A stretch of 36,323 nt of DNA from NCBI GenBank assembly GCA_938041035.1, contig CALHYX010000046.1, positions 1-36,323 on the forward strand. The letters are read 5' to 3'. This document shows positions 1 to 7,541 of the stretch, piece by piece. Positions within the stretch are counted from its first letter, which is position 1. Each line of letters starts with the position of its first letter. This DNA comes from an uncultured Acidimicrobiales bacterium (GTDB lineage: Bacteria; Actinomycetota; Acidimicrobiia; Acidimicrobiales; SHLQ01). Position numbers and translations under genes: made by a program. The notes below the pieces were generated by a model that worked only from the letters and a program-made list of their open reading frames with translations, searched no databases and was not told the DNA's origin.

Positions 1-131
1 GAGGTCGCGGACCCCACGAGGGTGAACCCATCGGTCGCGTCGATGACCATCCCTGCTGTCCGGAGGAACGAGGGATGGTCATCGATGACGAACACGCCGA
101 TCGGTTGGGCGGCTAGTTCCAGCCGAGCCAT
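1..131 (-). CDS. Response regulator receiver domain, N-terminus only (cut by window edge)
   Basis: The first 43 codons of a minus-strand gene run off the left edge of the window. The translation from ATG at 131 contains IGVFVIDDHPSFLRTAGMVI, the first beta strand and acidic pocket (IDDH) of a CheY-like receiver domain. The DDHP spacing is typical of NarL/LuxR-type two-component response regulators, but the phosphorylated Asp and any DNA-binding domain lie outside the window. The ATG lies inside the 3' end of the upstream lipoprotein gene, giving a 19-nt overlap and suggesting translational coupling. A GTG ten codons further on (GTG TTC GTC) is an alternative start. Receiver identity is fairly secure; the subfamily is inferred. 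Confidence 0.75.
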   Translation of the reverse strand, partial: MARLELAAQPIGVFVIDDHPSFLRTAGMVIDATDGFTLVGSAT

Positions 132-958
132 TGGCCCGTCACGACGTTGATCTTGCCGGTTCGGTTGACGCCGTTCACGCCGTTGCAGGAGGACTTGCCG
201 CTGCCCGGGTTGTAGTTCGGATGGGAATCGACCACGACGGCGACGTCGTCGACGTAGACCCGGAACACGTACCGGTTGTCGGGCTTGAAGGCGTTGCACA
301 CGTTGTCGTAGTCGAACGAGATGCTCACGACGTCGGCGGCGCCGGCGAGCGAGGAGAAGGCGCTGCTGCTGACCGTGCCCGACCCGTCGTCGCGGCCGGC
401 GTCGACCACCCGCATGGCTCGGCGACCCTCGACCTTGACCTCGAGGCTGCCCTGGACGTCCCACACGCTGATGGAGATGGCCCTTTTTGTCGGTGCCGGA
501 GGTGGTGGTGGAGGCGGCGGCGGTGGAGGAGGAGGGGGTGGAGGCGGCGGCGGTGGGGGAGGCGGCGGCGGTGGCGGCGGTGGCGGTGGCGGAGGCGGCT
601 CGGTCGGCGGTGGTGGGGGAGGCGGCGGTGGTGGGGGTGGCGGCGGCGGTGTCGGGGCCGCGGTGGTTTCGGGGGCCGCGGTGGTTGGCGCCGCGGACGG
701 GGTGGGAGCGGTGGTTGTTGCCGGAGCCGTCGTCTCGACGGGGAGCGCCACGGTGGTGGTCGCGATCGGCTGATCGATCGGCACGTCGGGGGCTTCGCTT
801 ACCACCGAGGCTGCCGTGGTGGGCACCGGCGTCGTGGTTGGATCAGGTGTTCCGAAGCTCAGCTGCACCCCACCGCATGCGGTTAACAGTGCGAGCAGTG
901 GTGCTGCTACCAGGAGTGGCCGAGCCCGCCGGCCTGAGGTTTCCCGCCTCAAAGACAT
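113..958 (-). CDS. Exported polyproline lipoprotein of unknown function
   Basis: A 281-residue protein with a basic N-terminus, a hydrophobic segment and a lipobox (LLTAC, about residue 28), so it is predicted to be a lipoprotein outside the membrane. A Thr/Ala/Pro linker follows (about residues 35-105). Then come two nearly pure proline runs of about 15 and 34 residues separated by TEP. The C-terminal ~110 residues form a globular, probably beta-rich domain containing VWDVQGSLEVKVEG and two Cys near the end that could form a disulfide. The long polyproline II rod would hold this domain away from the membrane or through the wall. I recognise no family. Its 3' end overlaps the response-regulator gene by 19 nt, so the two may be co-expressed. 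No good Shine-Dalgarno sequence precedes the ATG. Confidence 0.75.
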   Translation of the reverse strand: MSLRRETSGRRARPLLVAAPLLALLTACGGVQLSFGTPDPTTTPVPTTAASVVSEAPDVPIDQPIATTTVALPVETTAPATTTAPTPSAAPTTAAPETTAAPTPPPPPPPPPPPPPPPTEPPPPPPPPPPPPPPPPPPPPPPPPPPPPPPPPPPAPTKRAISISVWDVQGSLEVKVEGRRAMRVVDAGRDDGSGTVSSSAFSSLAGAADVVSISFDYDNVCNAFKPDNRYVFRVYVDDVAVVVDSHPNYNPGSGKSSCNGVNGVNRTGKINVVTGQWLGWN

Positions 959-1044
959 CTCGTTTCGCTTTCTCTGGATGGACGTAGACGGCTCTCATGA
1001 TGACGATCGCCTGTCGTGGCCAGAAGAGGGCTACGCGGTGTCTT

Positions 1045-1068
1045 GTTGGGAGGGCCTGCCCCCCCAAC
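1045..1068 (-). terminator. Hairpin downstream of ICMT gene, possible terminator
   Basis: GTTGGGAGGG (1045-1054) pairs with CCCCCCCAAC (1059-1068) around a 4-nt loop, with a single A/C mismatch. It lies 34 nt past the stop of the leftward methyltransferase gene. No T-run follows on the minus strand, so it may be a U-less terminator or an RNA-stabilising hairpin. Confidence 0.4.
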
Positions 1069-1102
1069 GGTTCAGTCGTCGGAGAGGAAAGAACGCGGCG
1101 TT

Positions 1103-1558
1103 TCACCAGATGCCGGGCAGGAACTTCCGGGTGGTGGCCGCGTAGTCGGCGTAGCCGGGGTACGCGGCGGCCAGCTGGGCTTCTTCCCACGCGGCCTTGC
1201 GGTCGAAGAACACCAACGCCGCGACGGCGACGACCAGGTGCACGAAGCTGCCGGAGCGCAACGTCATACCGGCGACGACGGCGAGCACTCCGGTGTAGAT
1301 CGGGTGGCGCACCACGCCGTACAGCCCGTTGGTGCGCAATGACCCCGCCTGCGTCGGTACCGGTGTCGGCGTGAGTGATCGTCCCAGGCCGAGCGCGGCG
1401 ATGCCGACCAGCGCCAACCCGCCGAAGAACAGCACCGCGGCGATCAGCTCCACCCAGCGGGGCGTTGCCCAGTCGTCTCGGCCGGGGAGGACGATGAGCG
1501 CACCGAGGATGACGACCTGCGCAGCCACCCACAGCCATCCGGTGAGGTGCCGGTTCAT
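1103..1558 (-). CDS. ICMT/PEMT-like membrane methyltransferase
   Basis: A 151-residue integral membrane protein with about four hydrophobic segments. It carries the hallmark motif of the isoprenylcysteine carboxyl methyltransferase / phospholipid methyltransferase family: GLYGVVRHPIYTG (about residues 78-90), followed by the C-terminal E..QLAAAYPGYADYAATTRKFLPG pattern. Family members transfer a methyl group from S-adenosylmethionine to a membrane-embedded acceptor; the acceptor here cannot be told from sequence. The ATG at 1558 overlaps the TetR stop as ATGA (1555-1558), which fixes the start and indicates translational coupling. A longer reading to 1852 in this frame is antisense-type noise over the TetR gene. 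It is the last gene of the DJ-1/hydrolase/TetR operon. Confidence 0.85.
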   Translation of the reverse strand: MNRHLTGWLWVAAQVVILGALIVLPGRDDWATPRWVELIAAVLFFGGLALVGIAALGLGRSLTPTPVPTQAGSLRTNGLYGVVRHPIYTGVLAVVAGMTLRSGSFVHLVVAVAALVFFDRKAAWEEAQLAAAYPGYADYAATTRKFLPGIW

Positions 1559-2148
1559 CGGTGGTCGGCCGGGGCGGGTCCTCGGACGAGTGCGGCCATT
1601 AGTCCGCCGACGATGACCGATGGTTCGACGGTGGTCCCGGCCCGGTTGAGGAGCAACGTACCTTCGAGGGCCGCGAGAATACCGGCGCCGAGCAAAGAGG
1701 AATCGACACCGCGAGCCAACTCGCCGGAATCGACCCCGTCCTGAACCACTGCGGTCAACCACGCGACCTGGGTGGCGAAGAACTTCTCGACGGAGCGTTG
1801 CGAACGCTCGCCAACCGCGCTCCATTCCATGGCCACGGTTCCGCAGGGGCACATGAGCCCTTCGCTGAGGCTTACGTTGAAGAGCTTTGCGTACGCACCG
1901 ATCCGATCGGTTGCGGCACCCGGCGAGATGGCGTCCACCTCGGAGTTGAACCGGTCGCAGTAGCGGGCCAGTACCTCGGAAACGAGGTCGTCCTTGCGAG
2001 CGAAGTGATGGTGGATGGAGGCCTTGGTGACCCCGACCGCCCCGGCGAGATCGGCGTAGCTGAAGTCGCTGACGCCGACGTCTTGGATGAGACGCTGCGC
2101 AACGGTGATCAACTCTTCCTTGATCGGTCGTCCCGATGGTTGTGCCAT
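1555..2148 (-). CDS. TetR/AcrR-family transcriptional regulator
   Basis: A 197-residue repressor. The N-terminal helix-turn-helix domain (about residues 8-55) includes FSYADLAGAVGVTKASIHHHF, the classic TetR signature. The C-terminal ligand domain has LMCPCGTVAMEW near residues 98-109; an LCxCG-like motif is common in one TetR subgroup, but the Cys pair (C100, C102) could also be reactive. I prefer ATG at 2148 over GTG at 2190 because the 14 extra residues precede the conserved start of the domain. The stop overlaps the methyltransferase start by four bases. The hydrolase stop is 67 nt upstream. The perfect palindrome at 4020-4045 in the operon promoter is its most obvious candidate operator, implying autoregulation. 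Confidence 0.9.
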   Translation of the reverse strand: MAQPSGRPIKEELITVAQRLIQDVGVSDFSYADLAGAVGVTKASIHHHFARKDDLVSEVLARYCDRFNSEVDAISPGAATDRIGAYAKLFNVSLSEGLMCPCGTVAMEWSAVGERSQRSVEKFFATQVAWLTAVVQDGVDSGELARGVDSSLLGAGILAALEGTLLLNRAGTTVEPSVIVGGLMAALVRGPAPADHR

Positions 2149-2169
2149 GTCGAGGAGGGCTCCTTGGCC

Positions 2170-2187
2170 GTCAGGGTACAGCCTGAC
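2170..2187. repeat. Small inverted repeat between hydrolase and TetR genes
   Basis: GTCAGG (2170-2175) and CCTGAC (2182-2187) are perfect inverted arms around GTACAG. The site lies in the 67-nt gap upstream of the TetR ATG. It could be a secondary operator or an RNA hairpin. It does not resemble the 4020-4045 palindrome. Confidence 0.3.
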
Positions 2188-2215
2188 CACCGCCGACTCC
2201 GGGGCCAGGCGGCCG

Positions 2216-3202
2216 CTACTTCTTTGCCGCCACCTCTATGCGCATACCGACCGCGATCGGCGTCACCCGACCAGCGGGCATGGCGGCGTCGATGGCAGCG
2301 ACGGCTCGCCAGCCGGTGCAATGGCCGGGAAGTAGCACGGCGACGTCGGCGCTCACCAGGTCCGCGACCGTCGCATCGATGATCTTCTCGTTTCCGCCCG
2401 AGAGGTGAAACCCACCGCACAACGCGTGGACCGGACGGCCGAAGCGCTCCGCCGCATCCCGCTGCACGTTGACGATGCCGGCGTGCGAACACGCCGAGAA
2501 CACGACCGGCCCCTGCCCGGCCACGTCGACCGCGAGGTAGCGCTCGTCGAGGAGTTGCGGGTCGGGCTCCCAGGGTTCGGTGTCGCCCCGGCGCCGCATG
2601 TGTCCGGGAAAACCAACTTCATAGCTGGTTCGACGGGCGATCTCATCGCTGATGTAGAACATGTCGTCGAGAATGATCTGCTCGTCGGTGGTGATGACGA
2701 CGTCGCCGCCCGCGTCGGCGAGCTGTTCGGCGGTCGGAATGGGCTGAATCGGAAACAGCCCGCCCCCGGGTAGAGGAAGGGCCCGCTGGTGCCACATCTC
2801 GGGGTGGCAGTAGACGGGGACCCGCTTGTCGGTGGCTCCCCGAATCTGGTTGAGCGCGGCCGGGAGCCCGCCGGCGTGGTCCCAGTGGCCGTGCGACAGA
2901 ACCACCGCGTCGGTTTCGGGCAGGCCGAGGTCGAGGCGGGTGGCGTTGTAGTCGATGGATGCGGCCGCCGGTCCGGCGTCGAACAGGACCCGGCGGGTCT
3001 GGTCCCCGCGCCGAGCGGTGATCACCAACGACAGGCCGTGGTTCGCACAGCAGTGGCCGTCGCCGCTGAGTTCGGACTGGCCGGCGTCGTGGGCCCGCTG
3101 CCACTCGCCGGTGACACCGGCTCCAACGCTCGACAGAGCATCGGAGCGGTTGTCGATAAGGACGTCGATGGTGAGGTGGTCGACGGCTACGGGTTGGTTC
3201 AT
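2216..3202 (-). CDS. Metallo-beta-lactamase-fold hydrolase (COG1237-like)
   Basis: A 328-residue cytoplasmic protein with the metal-binding motif SHGHWDHAGG (HxHxDH) after LPETDAVVL. It also has a CSHAGIVN motif, a GGFHL motif and a late H (LLPGHCTGW), matching the MBL-fold group related to dihydropterin-ribofuranosyl-aminobenzene-phosphate synthase (COG1237). The reaction of bacterial members is mostly unknown; two-metal hydrolysis or rearrangement is inferred from the fold. I use ATG at 3202 (MNQPVAVDHLTIDV), because the preceding 17 residues of the longer frame are basic, low-complexity and poorly protein-like. The gene lies 99 nt downstream of the DJ-1-like gene, separated by a strong hairpin, and 67 nt upstream of the TetR gene on the same strand. 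Confidence 0.85.
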   Translation of the reverse strand: MNQPVAVDHLTIDVLIDNRSDALSSVGAGVTGEWQRAHDAGQSELSGDGHCCANHGLSLVITARRGDQTRRVLFDAGPAAASIDYNATRLDLGLPETDAVVLSHGHWDHAGGLPAALNQIRGATDKRVPVYCHPEMWHQRALPLPGGGLFPIQPIPTAEQLADAGGDVVITTDEQIILDDMFYISDEIARRTSYEVGFPGHMRRRGDTEPWEPDPQLLDERYLAVDVAGQGPVVFSACSHAGIVNVQRDAAERFGRPVHALCGGFHLSGGNEKIIDATVADLVSADVAVLLPGHCTGWRAVAAIDAAMPAGRVTPIAVGMRIEVAAKK

Positions 3203-3236
3203 GGAGCGAGCGCTTTTCACTAGGGGAGGGGTGGGT

Positions 3237-3267
3237 CTGCGGGGTCCGCGCAATGCGGACCCCGCAG
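3237..3267 (-). terminator. Perfect 13-bp hairpin between DJ-1-like and hydrolase genes
   Basis: CTGCGGGGTCCGC (3237-3249) and GCGGACCCCGCAG (3255-3267) are perfectly complementary around the 5-nt loop GCAAT. On the minus strand this sits 35 nt after the DJ-1-like stop. It is a very stable hairpin without a T-run, so it could be a partial terminator reducing read-through into the hydrolase/TetR genes, or a processing or stability element. Confidence 0.55.
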
Positions 3268-3301
3268 AGCCGTGCGGGTGTTGGGTTAGCTGATGACGGG
3301 T

Positions 3302-3994
3302 TTAGCCGATGACGTCGGCGAGCTGCTTGGCCAGGCCCGGCGCGCTCGCCGGGTTCTGGCCGGTGAGGAGGTTGCCGTCGACGACGATGTTGACGTCCCA
3401 GTTCTCGTCCGAAGACGAGTAGTTCGCACCCCGCATTTGCAGGTCATCCTCGAGCGAGAACAGCAGATGGCGGAGCAGATCGAGCTCGATGTCCTCGTCG
3501 TTCTTGAAGCCGGTCAGGTTGACGCCCTTCACCAGCGGCGTCCCATCGGGCTTCTTGGCGTCGCGGAGGACCGCGGGCCCGTGGCACACCATGGCCATGG
3601 GCTTTTCGTCGGCGTAGAACTGCTCGAGCATGGCGATCGTCTGCGCGTCGCCCGCCAGGTCCCACAGGAGTCCGTAGCCGCCGGGAACGAACAGCGCATC
3701 GAAGTCATTGGTGTTCATGGTGCGCAGGCTGTTGGTGTTCTGGAGGGCAAACATGGCGACCGGATCGTCGAGGAACCGGTCGGTGTTTGGGGTGGTGAAC
3801 GGCGACTGCATGCTCAGCAGGTCGATGGGGGCGTGGCCACCTTCGAGCGAGGCGAGCACGACCTCATGGCCGGCTTCGCGCAGCACGTAGTACGGGGTCG
3901 CCACCTCTTCGAACCAGGTTCCGGTCTTCTTACCGGAAAGGCCGAGCTCGTCGTGCGACGACATCAGGATGAGGATTCGCTTTTGATCAGACAT
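3302..3994 (-). CDS. DJ-1/PfpI (Hsp31-like) class I glutamine amidotransferase-fold protein
   Basis: A 230-residue cytoplasmic protein of the DJ-1/PfpI superfamily. It begins KRILILMSSHDELGLSGKKTGTWFEEVATPYYVL and carries the nucleophile-elbow motif MAMVCHGPAVL, in which the Cys is the likely catalytic thiol and the adjacent His part of the triad. PGGYGLLWDL precedes it, as in Hsp31-type members. Such proteins act as glyoxalase III, deglycase-like or chaperone-type stress proteins; which one applies is not decidable here. The ATG at 3994 follows AAAGGA with good spacing; a GTG immediately before it is less well placed. It is the first gene of the leftward operon, directly behind the palindromic promoter at 4020-4050. 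Confidence 0.9.
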   Translation of the reverse strand: MSDQKRILILMSSHDELGLSGKKTGTWFEEVATPYYVLREAGHEVVLASLEGGHAPIDLLSMQSPFTTPNTDRFLDDPVAMFALQNTNSLRTMNTNDFDALFVPGGYGLLWDLAGDAQTIAMLEQFYADEKPMAMVCHGPAVLRDAKKPDGTPLVKGVNLTGFKNDEDIELDLLRHLLFSLEDDLQMRGANYSSSDENWDVNIVVDGNLLTGQNPASAPGLAKQLADVIG

Positions 3995-4019
3995 CACGTT
4001 CCTTTGTGGTTGGAAGACT

Positions 4020-4050
4020 GAGTCTACCTACTAGTAGGTAGACTCTACAA
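4020..4050 (-). promoter_or_regulatory. Operon promoter containing a perfect 26-bp palindrome (TetR-type operator)
   Basis: Bases 4020-4045 form a perfect palindrome whose left half is GAGTCTACCTACT and whose centre is CTAG. On the minus strand TTGTAG (4050-4045) and TAGACT (4026-4021), separated by 18 nt, make a reasonable -35/-10 pair, so the operator covers the promoter. The predicted start is about 20 nt before the ATG at 3994, with AAAGGA in between. Length, symmetry and position fit a TetR-family repressor site. The regulator at 1555-2148, encoded in the same operon, is the natural candidate. The binding itself is inference. Confidence 0.75.
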
Positions 4051-4211
4051 CGGTGAAGGTTCCGGATCGGTGAGAACGAGCGTGTCGGTGCGTCCAATCC
4101 CTAGTAGTTGGGCTCTCGATCAACCTCGACGGAATGCTCCGAAGCAGCGATGGCTGGTCGTGGCGAGCGTCTGGTCGATCACGCCCGCCGATGGCGAGGG
4201 AATCTGACCAG

Positions 4212-4283
4212 TGCCCCCGCCAGGATTCGAACCTGGGCACACGGTTTAGGAAACCGATGCTCTATCCCCTGAGCTACGAGGGC
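4212..4283 (-). tRNA. tRNA-Arg (anticodon CCU)
   Basis: The minus strand folds as a complete cloverleaf. The acceptor GCCCTCG pairs with CGGGGGC (one T-G wobble), the D stem is GCTC/GAGC, and the anticodon loop TTCCTAA gives anticodon CCU. The T arm is CCAGG-TTCGAAT-CCTGG and the discriminator is A. The top pair of the anticodon stem (27:43) is a U-U mismatch; the other four pairs are normal. CCA is not encoded. It reads AGG codons. No direct-repeat att core or integrase is seen beside it. Confidence 0.95.
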
Positions 4284-4403
4284 GGGATGGGTGCGCCGGG
4301 AACCGGAACCGCAGCCAAGATTTCCGTTGTGAGCGTACCGAGTCCCAGCCGGGTAGCGCGTACCGGCGCAACGCCGGGAATTTGGAAGGTCGGGCTACGG
4401 TTC

Positions 4404-4420
4404 CGAGTGCATGGCACTCG
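4404..4420 (+). promoter_or_regulatory. Inverted repeat with the MFS start codon at its centre
   Basis: CGAGTGC (4404-4410) and GCACTCG (4414-4420) are perfect 7-nt inverted arms, and the 3-nt centre is the ATG start codon of the transporter gene. No Shine-Dalgarno sequence precedes it. The structure could mask initiation or be a protein-binding palindrome, or it could be chance. Confidence 0.4.
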
Positions 4421-5658
4421 ACGCCGTCGACGCGGTCGACCATCCGGACTCCCGAGCGCCGCGCCGCCAGCTGCTCATCCACGCCGGCGGCCTCGTACTG
4501 GCGATGGCCACGTGGTTCTCCACCGCCGCCGTGCTGGGTCAACTCCGCGAGGCATGGTCGCTAACCCGGGCCGAGGGCAGCTGGCTCACCATCGTGGTGC
4601 AGCTGGGGTTCGTCGCCGGGGCGGTCACGTCATCAGCGCTCAGCCTCGCCGACCGCATCAATCCGCGCCGACTGCTCCTGCTCGGCTCGGTCGGTGCCGC
4701 CCTGGCCAACGCCGCGATCGTTGTCTTCGACTCCTACGGCCTGGCGCTGGTCGCCCGGTTCGCGACCGGCGCCTTTCTCGCCGGGGTCTACCCGCCGGCG
4801 CTCAAAGCCATGTCGAGCTGGTACCGCACCGGGCGCGGGTTTGCCCTTGGCGCGATGATCGGCGCCCTCACGCTCGGGAGCGCCCTGCCCCACCTCATCA
4901 ACGCCATTGGGGGCCTGTCCTGGAAGCCGCTCATGCTCGTGGTCTCGGCGCTGAGTCTCACCGGTGGGTTGATCATCGAACGGGGATGCCAAGATGGGCC
5001 CCATTCGGTCGGCGCGGCCGTCCTCGATGCCAGCCAACTTCGTTCGATCATCGCGAACCGCGACTTCCGGCTGGCGAGCGTCGGCTACTTCGGGCACATG
5101 TGGGAGCTCTACGCCATGTGGGCCTGGATCGCCGCCTTCTACGGCGATGTGGTCGACAACACTCGAGCGGCGAGCCTCATCGCCTTCTTCGTCATCGCCG
5201 CCGGTGCCGTCGGGTCGATCTACGCCGGCGTCATGAGTGACCGTCGTACCCGAACCGAAGCCGCAGCCCTCGCCATGCGCTGGTCCGGTTCCGTTGCGTT
5301 CGTGATCGGGTTTCTCGTCGATGCCCCGTGGCCCATCGTGGTCGGCGTTGGCCTCGTCTGGGGGTTCTGGGTGGTGGCCGACAGCGCGCAGTTCTCGACG
5401 ATCGTCACCGAGGTCGTCGAGCCGGCGCACATCGGCACGGCCCTCACGCTGCAACTGGCCGTCGGCTTCATTCTCACCGTGTTCACCATCTTTTTGGTGC
5501 CCGTCATCCGCGACGCCCACGGGTGGGGGTGGGCCATGGTGCTGCTGGCCCCCGGGCCCGTGCTGGGTATGGTCGCCATGCGGGCGCTGCGGCTCGGGCC
5601 CCGACGCCCGGTGGTGCCCGAACCCGAGCCGCAGGTGTTCATCAGCCCGTTCTTCTAG
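4411..5658 (+). CDS. MFS transporter
   Basis: A 415-residue polytopic membrane protein with about 11-12 hydrophobic helices and the layout of the major facilitator superfamily. A loop 2-3 motif (ADRINPRRLLLLGS) appears in the N-terminal half, a similar MSDRRTRTEA in the C-terminal half, and a central hydrophilic loop lies around residues 190-215. It resembles the YnfM/CynX-type or nitrate/cyanate-like branch, with an SWYRTGRGFALG loop. The substrate cannot be inferred. It stands alone between the tRNA and a convergent GH5 gene whose stop is only 32 nt away. The start at 4411 gives a short hydrophilic N-terminus, and the ATG sits in an inverted repeat. Confidence 0.85.
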   Translation: MALDAVDAVDHPDSRAPRRQLLIHAGGLVLAMATWFSTAAVLGQLREAWSLTRAEGSWLTIVVQLGFVAGAVTSSALSLADRINPRRLLLLGSVGAALANAAIVVFDSYGLALVARFATGAFLAGVYPPALKAMSSWYRTGRGFALGAMIGALTLGSALPHLINAIGGLSWKPLMLVVSALSLTGGLIIERGCQDGPHSVGAAVLDASQLRSIIANRDFRLASVGYFGHMWELYAMWAWIAAFYGDVVDNTRAASLIAFFVIAAGAVGSIYAGVMSDRRTRTEAAALAMRWSGSVAFVIGFLVDAPWPIVVGVGLVWGFWVVADSAQFSTIVTEVVEPAHIGTALTLQLAVGFILTVFTIFLVPVIRDAHGWGWAMVLLAPGPVLGMVAMRALRLGPRRPVVPEPEPQVFISPFF

Positions 5659-5690
5659 GTCGAAACGGTTTCCGTCGAACGCGCCGGCCG

Positions 5691-7541
5691 CTACGGGTTT
5701 ACGGCGTCGAGCAGGGCCGATCGCCACTGGTCGGTGTCCGGGTCGTACAAACCGAACCCGGCGCCGAACTCCCAGTAGGCGAACGACATGTCCCGGTCCT
5801 CGACGGTCTGGCGGACCGCCGATGTCCAGGCGACCCGGGAGGCCATAGGCGCCGCTTCCCACACTCCGAACTCGCCGAGGTGCATCGGCACGTTGTTGGC
5901 GGTACCCCAGGCTTGGGCCACATCGAACTGACCCTCCAGCGCCTCGAGGTTGGTGCTGATACCGGCGCGGCAGTCGGTGCCGTCACAGATCTCGAGCGCC
6001 GCGAAGGAGACGAGGGTGCCGGCGCTACCCGCGTTTTGGAAGGCGACCTCTTGCGAGTCGGTGGGACAGCCGGTCAGCGGCAACGTCTGGGTGGTGACCG
6101 CAGACGTCGTCGTGAGGGTGGCGACATTCTCGAACGAGCCGCCCGCACCGCAAAGGACCAGCAGCGTGGCGGCTCCACCGGCGGTCACCGTTATCTCGTC
6201 GGGCGTAAACGGGTCGCTGGTGTGGAGGTTGAGCGCCGCCCACTGCGCGTCGAACCGCGCATCGAACGACCCGGCGGTCGACGTGGTGGTGGTCTGCCAG
6301 GAGTAGTTCTGCCAACCGTTGCCGAGGCCCGTGAAGCTGGGGTCCCATTCCACGCCGGTGGGCGGGATCGGGTTGGCGAACGGTGCGCCCTGGTGGGTGA
6401 ACGCATACGGGGTGTAGTAGTGGACCGACACGATGAGATTGTCGTCGGCGGGCAGAACCAGGTCGTCGAGCGAACCGATGTCGTTGTACAACGCGGGCCC
6501 GAGCAGGATGGGTCGGGTCGGATTGGTCGCCCGGATGGTGCTGACCACGTCGGCGTACAGGTCGTTCAACAGTTGAGGCTGTGAGACGAACTCGCCGATG
6601 GGCTCGTTCAGCACTTCGAAGAAGACGTTGTCACTCGCACCCTGGTAACGGGCGGCGATCTGGCTCCACAGACCGATCAATCGGTCGCGGTGTCCGGCCG
6701 GATCGTCGTGGATCTCGTCGTAGTGGTGCACGTTCACGATGGCGGCCAACCCCACCCGGTCGGCCTGGGCCACCACCCAGTCGATGCGATCGAAGAACGT
6801 CGGGTCGATGGTGTAGGGCGCGTTCGCGTCGGCGTGGTTCGACCACTTGATCGGCACCCGCACGGAGTCGAACCCCTCGGCGGCGATCGCATCGAACCAG
6901 TCGGCCTCGATCACCAGGCCCCAATCGCCTTCGTTGGGCGCCTCGAGTGCGTTGCCGAGGTTTACACCGCGCCCGAGCCGTTCGTTGGCCGCAAAGATGT
7001 CGTCGACCGGTTGGCCGTCGATCAGCTCGCACCCGGTGTGCTGTTCGACGCTGCGACAATCATCGAATCCGGCGCCGGCGTGAATGATGTCGAATCCACC
7101 GTTGCCGATGAGGACGTCGTCGCCGGCGCCCCCGGTGAGCACGTCGTCGCCGGGGCCGCCGCGCATGATCACACGCCGGTCCAACTCCGAGTGGATCCGA
7201 TCGTTCCCGGCTTCACCGTTCATCACGATGAGACCGGGCCCCGACGCCAGCCCGGTGTCGTTGGCGCAGATCGTGTCGTCGCCGTCGCCGCCCGAGAAGG
7301 TGACCGGGCCGTTCGCGATGACGGTGCGCTCCGCCGTGTTCGCACCACGATAACTCGCACCGCCCGGGGGGTCGGCGGGCACGATATCGCCATTGGAGTA
7401 GCCGTACCCGGTGTCGGCCGGCTGGCCGAGACACATCGCCAACGGGCCCGATCCGACCTCTTGCGGGTCGTACTGACACGAGGCGGCGACGAGCACCCCG
7501 ACACACAAAACGACGAGCGGACGTAGGGAGGGGAATCGCAC
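5691..7541 (-). CDS. Exported GH5 glycosidase with N-terminal RTX repeats
   Basis: A 616-residue protein. A signal segment ends in a Cys (VLVAASC), possibly a lipoprotein site. About residues 80-180 hold roughly six RTX-type nonapeptides (GGDGDDTIC, RGGPGDDVL, GGAGDDVLI) that would bind calcium. A GH5 catalytic domain follows: GRGVNLGNALEAP at its start, DSVRVPIKWS, VNVHHYDE, the acid/base Glu in FEVLNEP, HYYTP, and the nucleophile Glu in LGEFG. About 100 residues are inserted between HYYTPYAF and LGEFG, with Cys and Thr/Val-rich strands. The likely role is endo-cleavage of a beta-glucan or mannan outside the cell. I choose GTG at 7541 because GAAGGAG lies five bases upstream; the longer frame to 7574 lacks this. 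Confidence 0.88.
   Translation of the reverse strand: MRFPSLRPLVVLCVGVLVAASCQYDPQEVGSGPLAMCLGQPADTGYGYSNGDIVPADPPGGASYRGANTAERTVIANGPVTFSGGDGDDTICANDTGLASGPGLIVMNGEAGNDRIHSELDRRVIMRGGPGDDVLTGGAGDDVLIGNGGFDIIHAGAGFDDCRSVEQHTGCELIDGQPVDDIFAANERLGRGVNLGNALEAPNEGDWGLVIEADWFDAIAAEGFDSVRVPIKWSNHADANAPYTIDPTFFDRIDWVVAQADRVGLAAIVNVHHYDEIHDDPAGHRDRLIGLWSQIAARYQGASDNVFFEVLNEPIGEFVSQPQLLNDLYADVVSTIRATNPTRPILLGPALYNDIGSLDDLVLPADDNLIVSVHYYTPYAFTHQGAPFANPIPPTGVEWDPSFTGLGNGWQNYSWQTTTTSTAGSFDARFDAQWAALNLHTSDPFTPDEITVTAGGAATLLVLCGAGGSFENVATLTTTSAVTTQTLPLTGCPTDSQEVAFQNAGSAGTLVSFAALEICDGTDCRAGISTNLEALEGQFDVAQAWGTANNVPMHLGEFGVWEAAPMASRVAWTSAVRQTVEDRDMSFAYWEFGAGFGLYDPDTDQWRSALLDAVNP

Noticed and set aside
321..773. 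Plus-strand poly-glycine reading frame
   Set aside because: It is the complement of the polyproline codons of the lipoprotein gene; there is no plausible start and no domain.
4212..4283. tRNA-Arg as an integration (att) site for a mobile element
   Set aside because: No integrase, no direct repeat of the tRNA 3' end and no shift to foreign-looking genes on either side.
4134..5240. Plus-strand frame of 368 codons through the tRNA and MFS gene
   Set aside because: It runs antisense through the tRNA-Arg and then out of frame within the transporter gene; the composition is Arg/His/Pro-rich noise.
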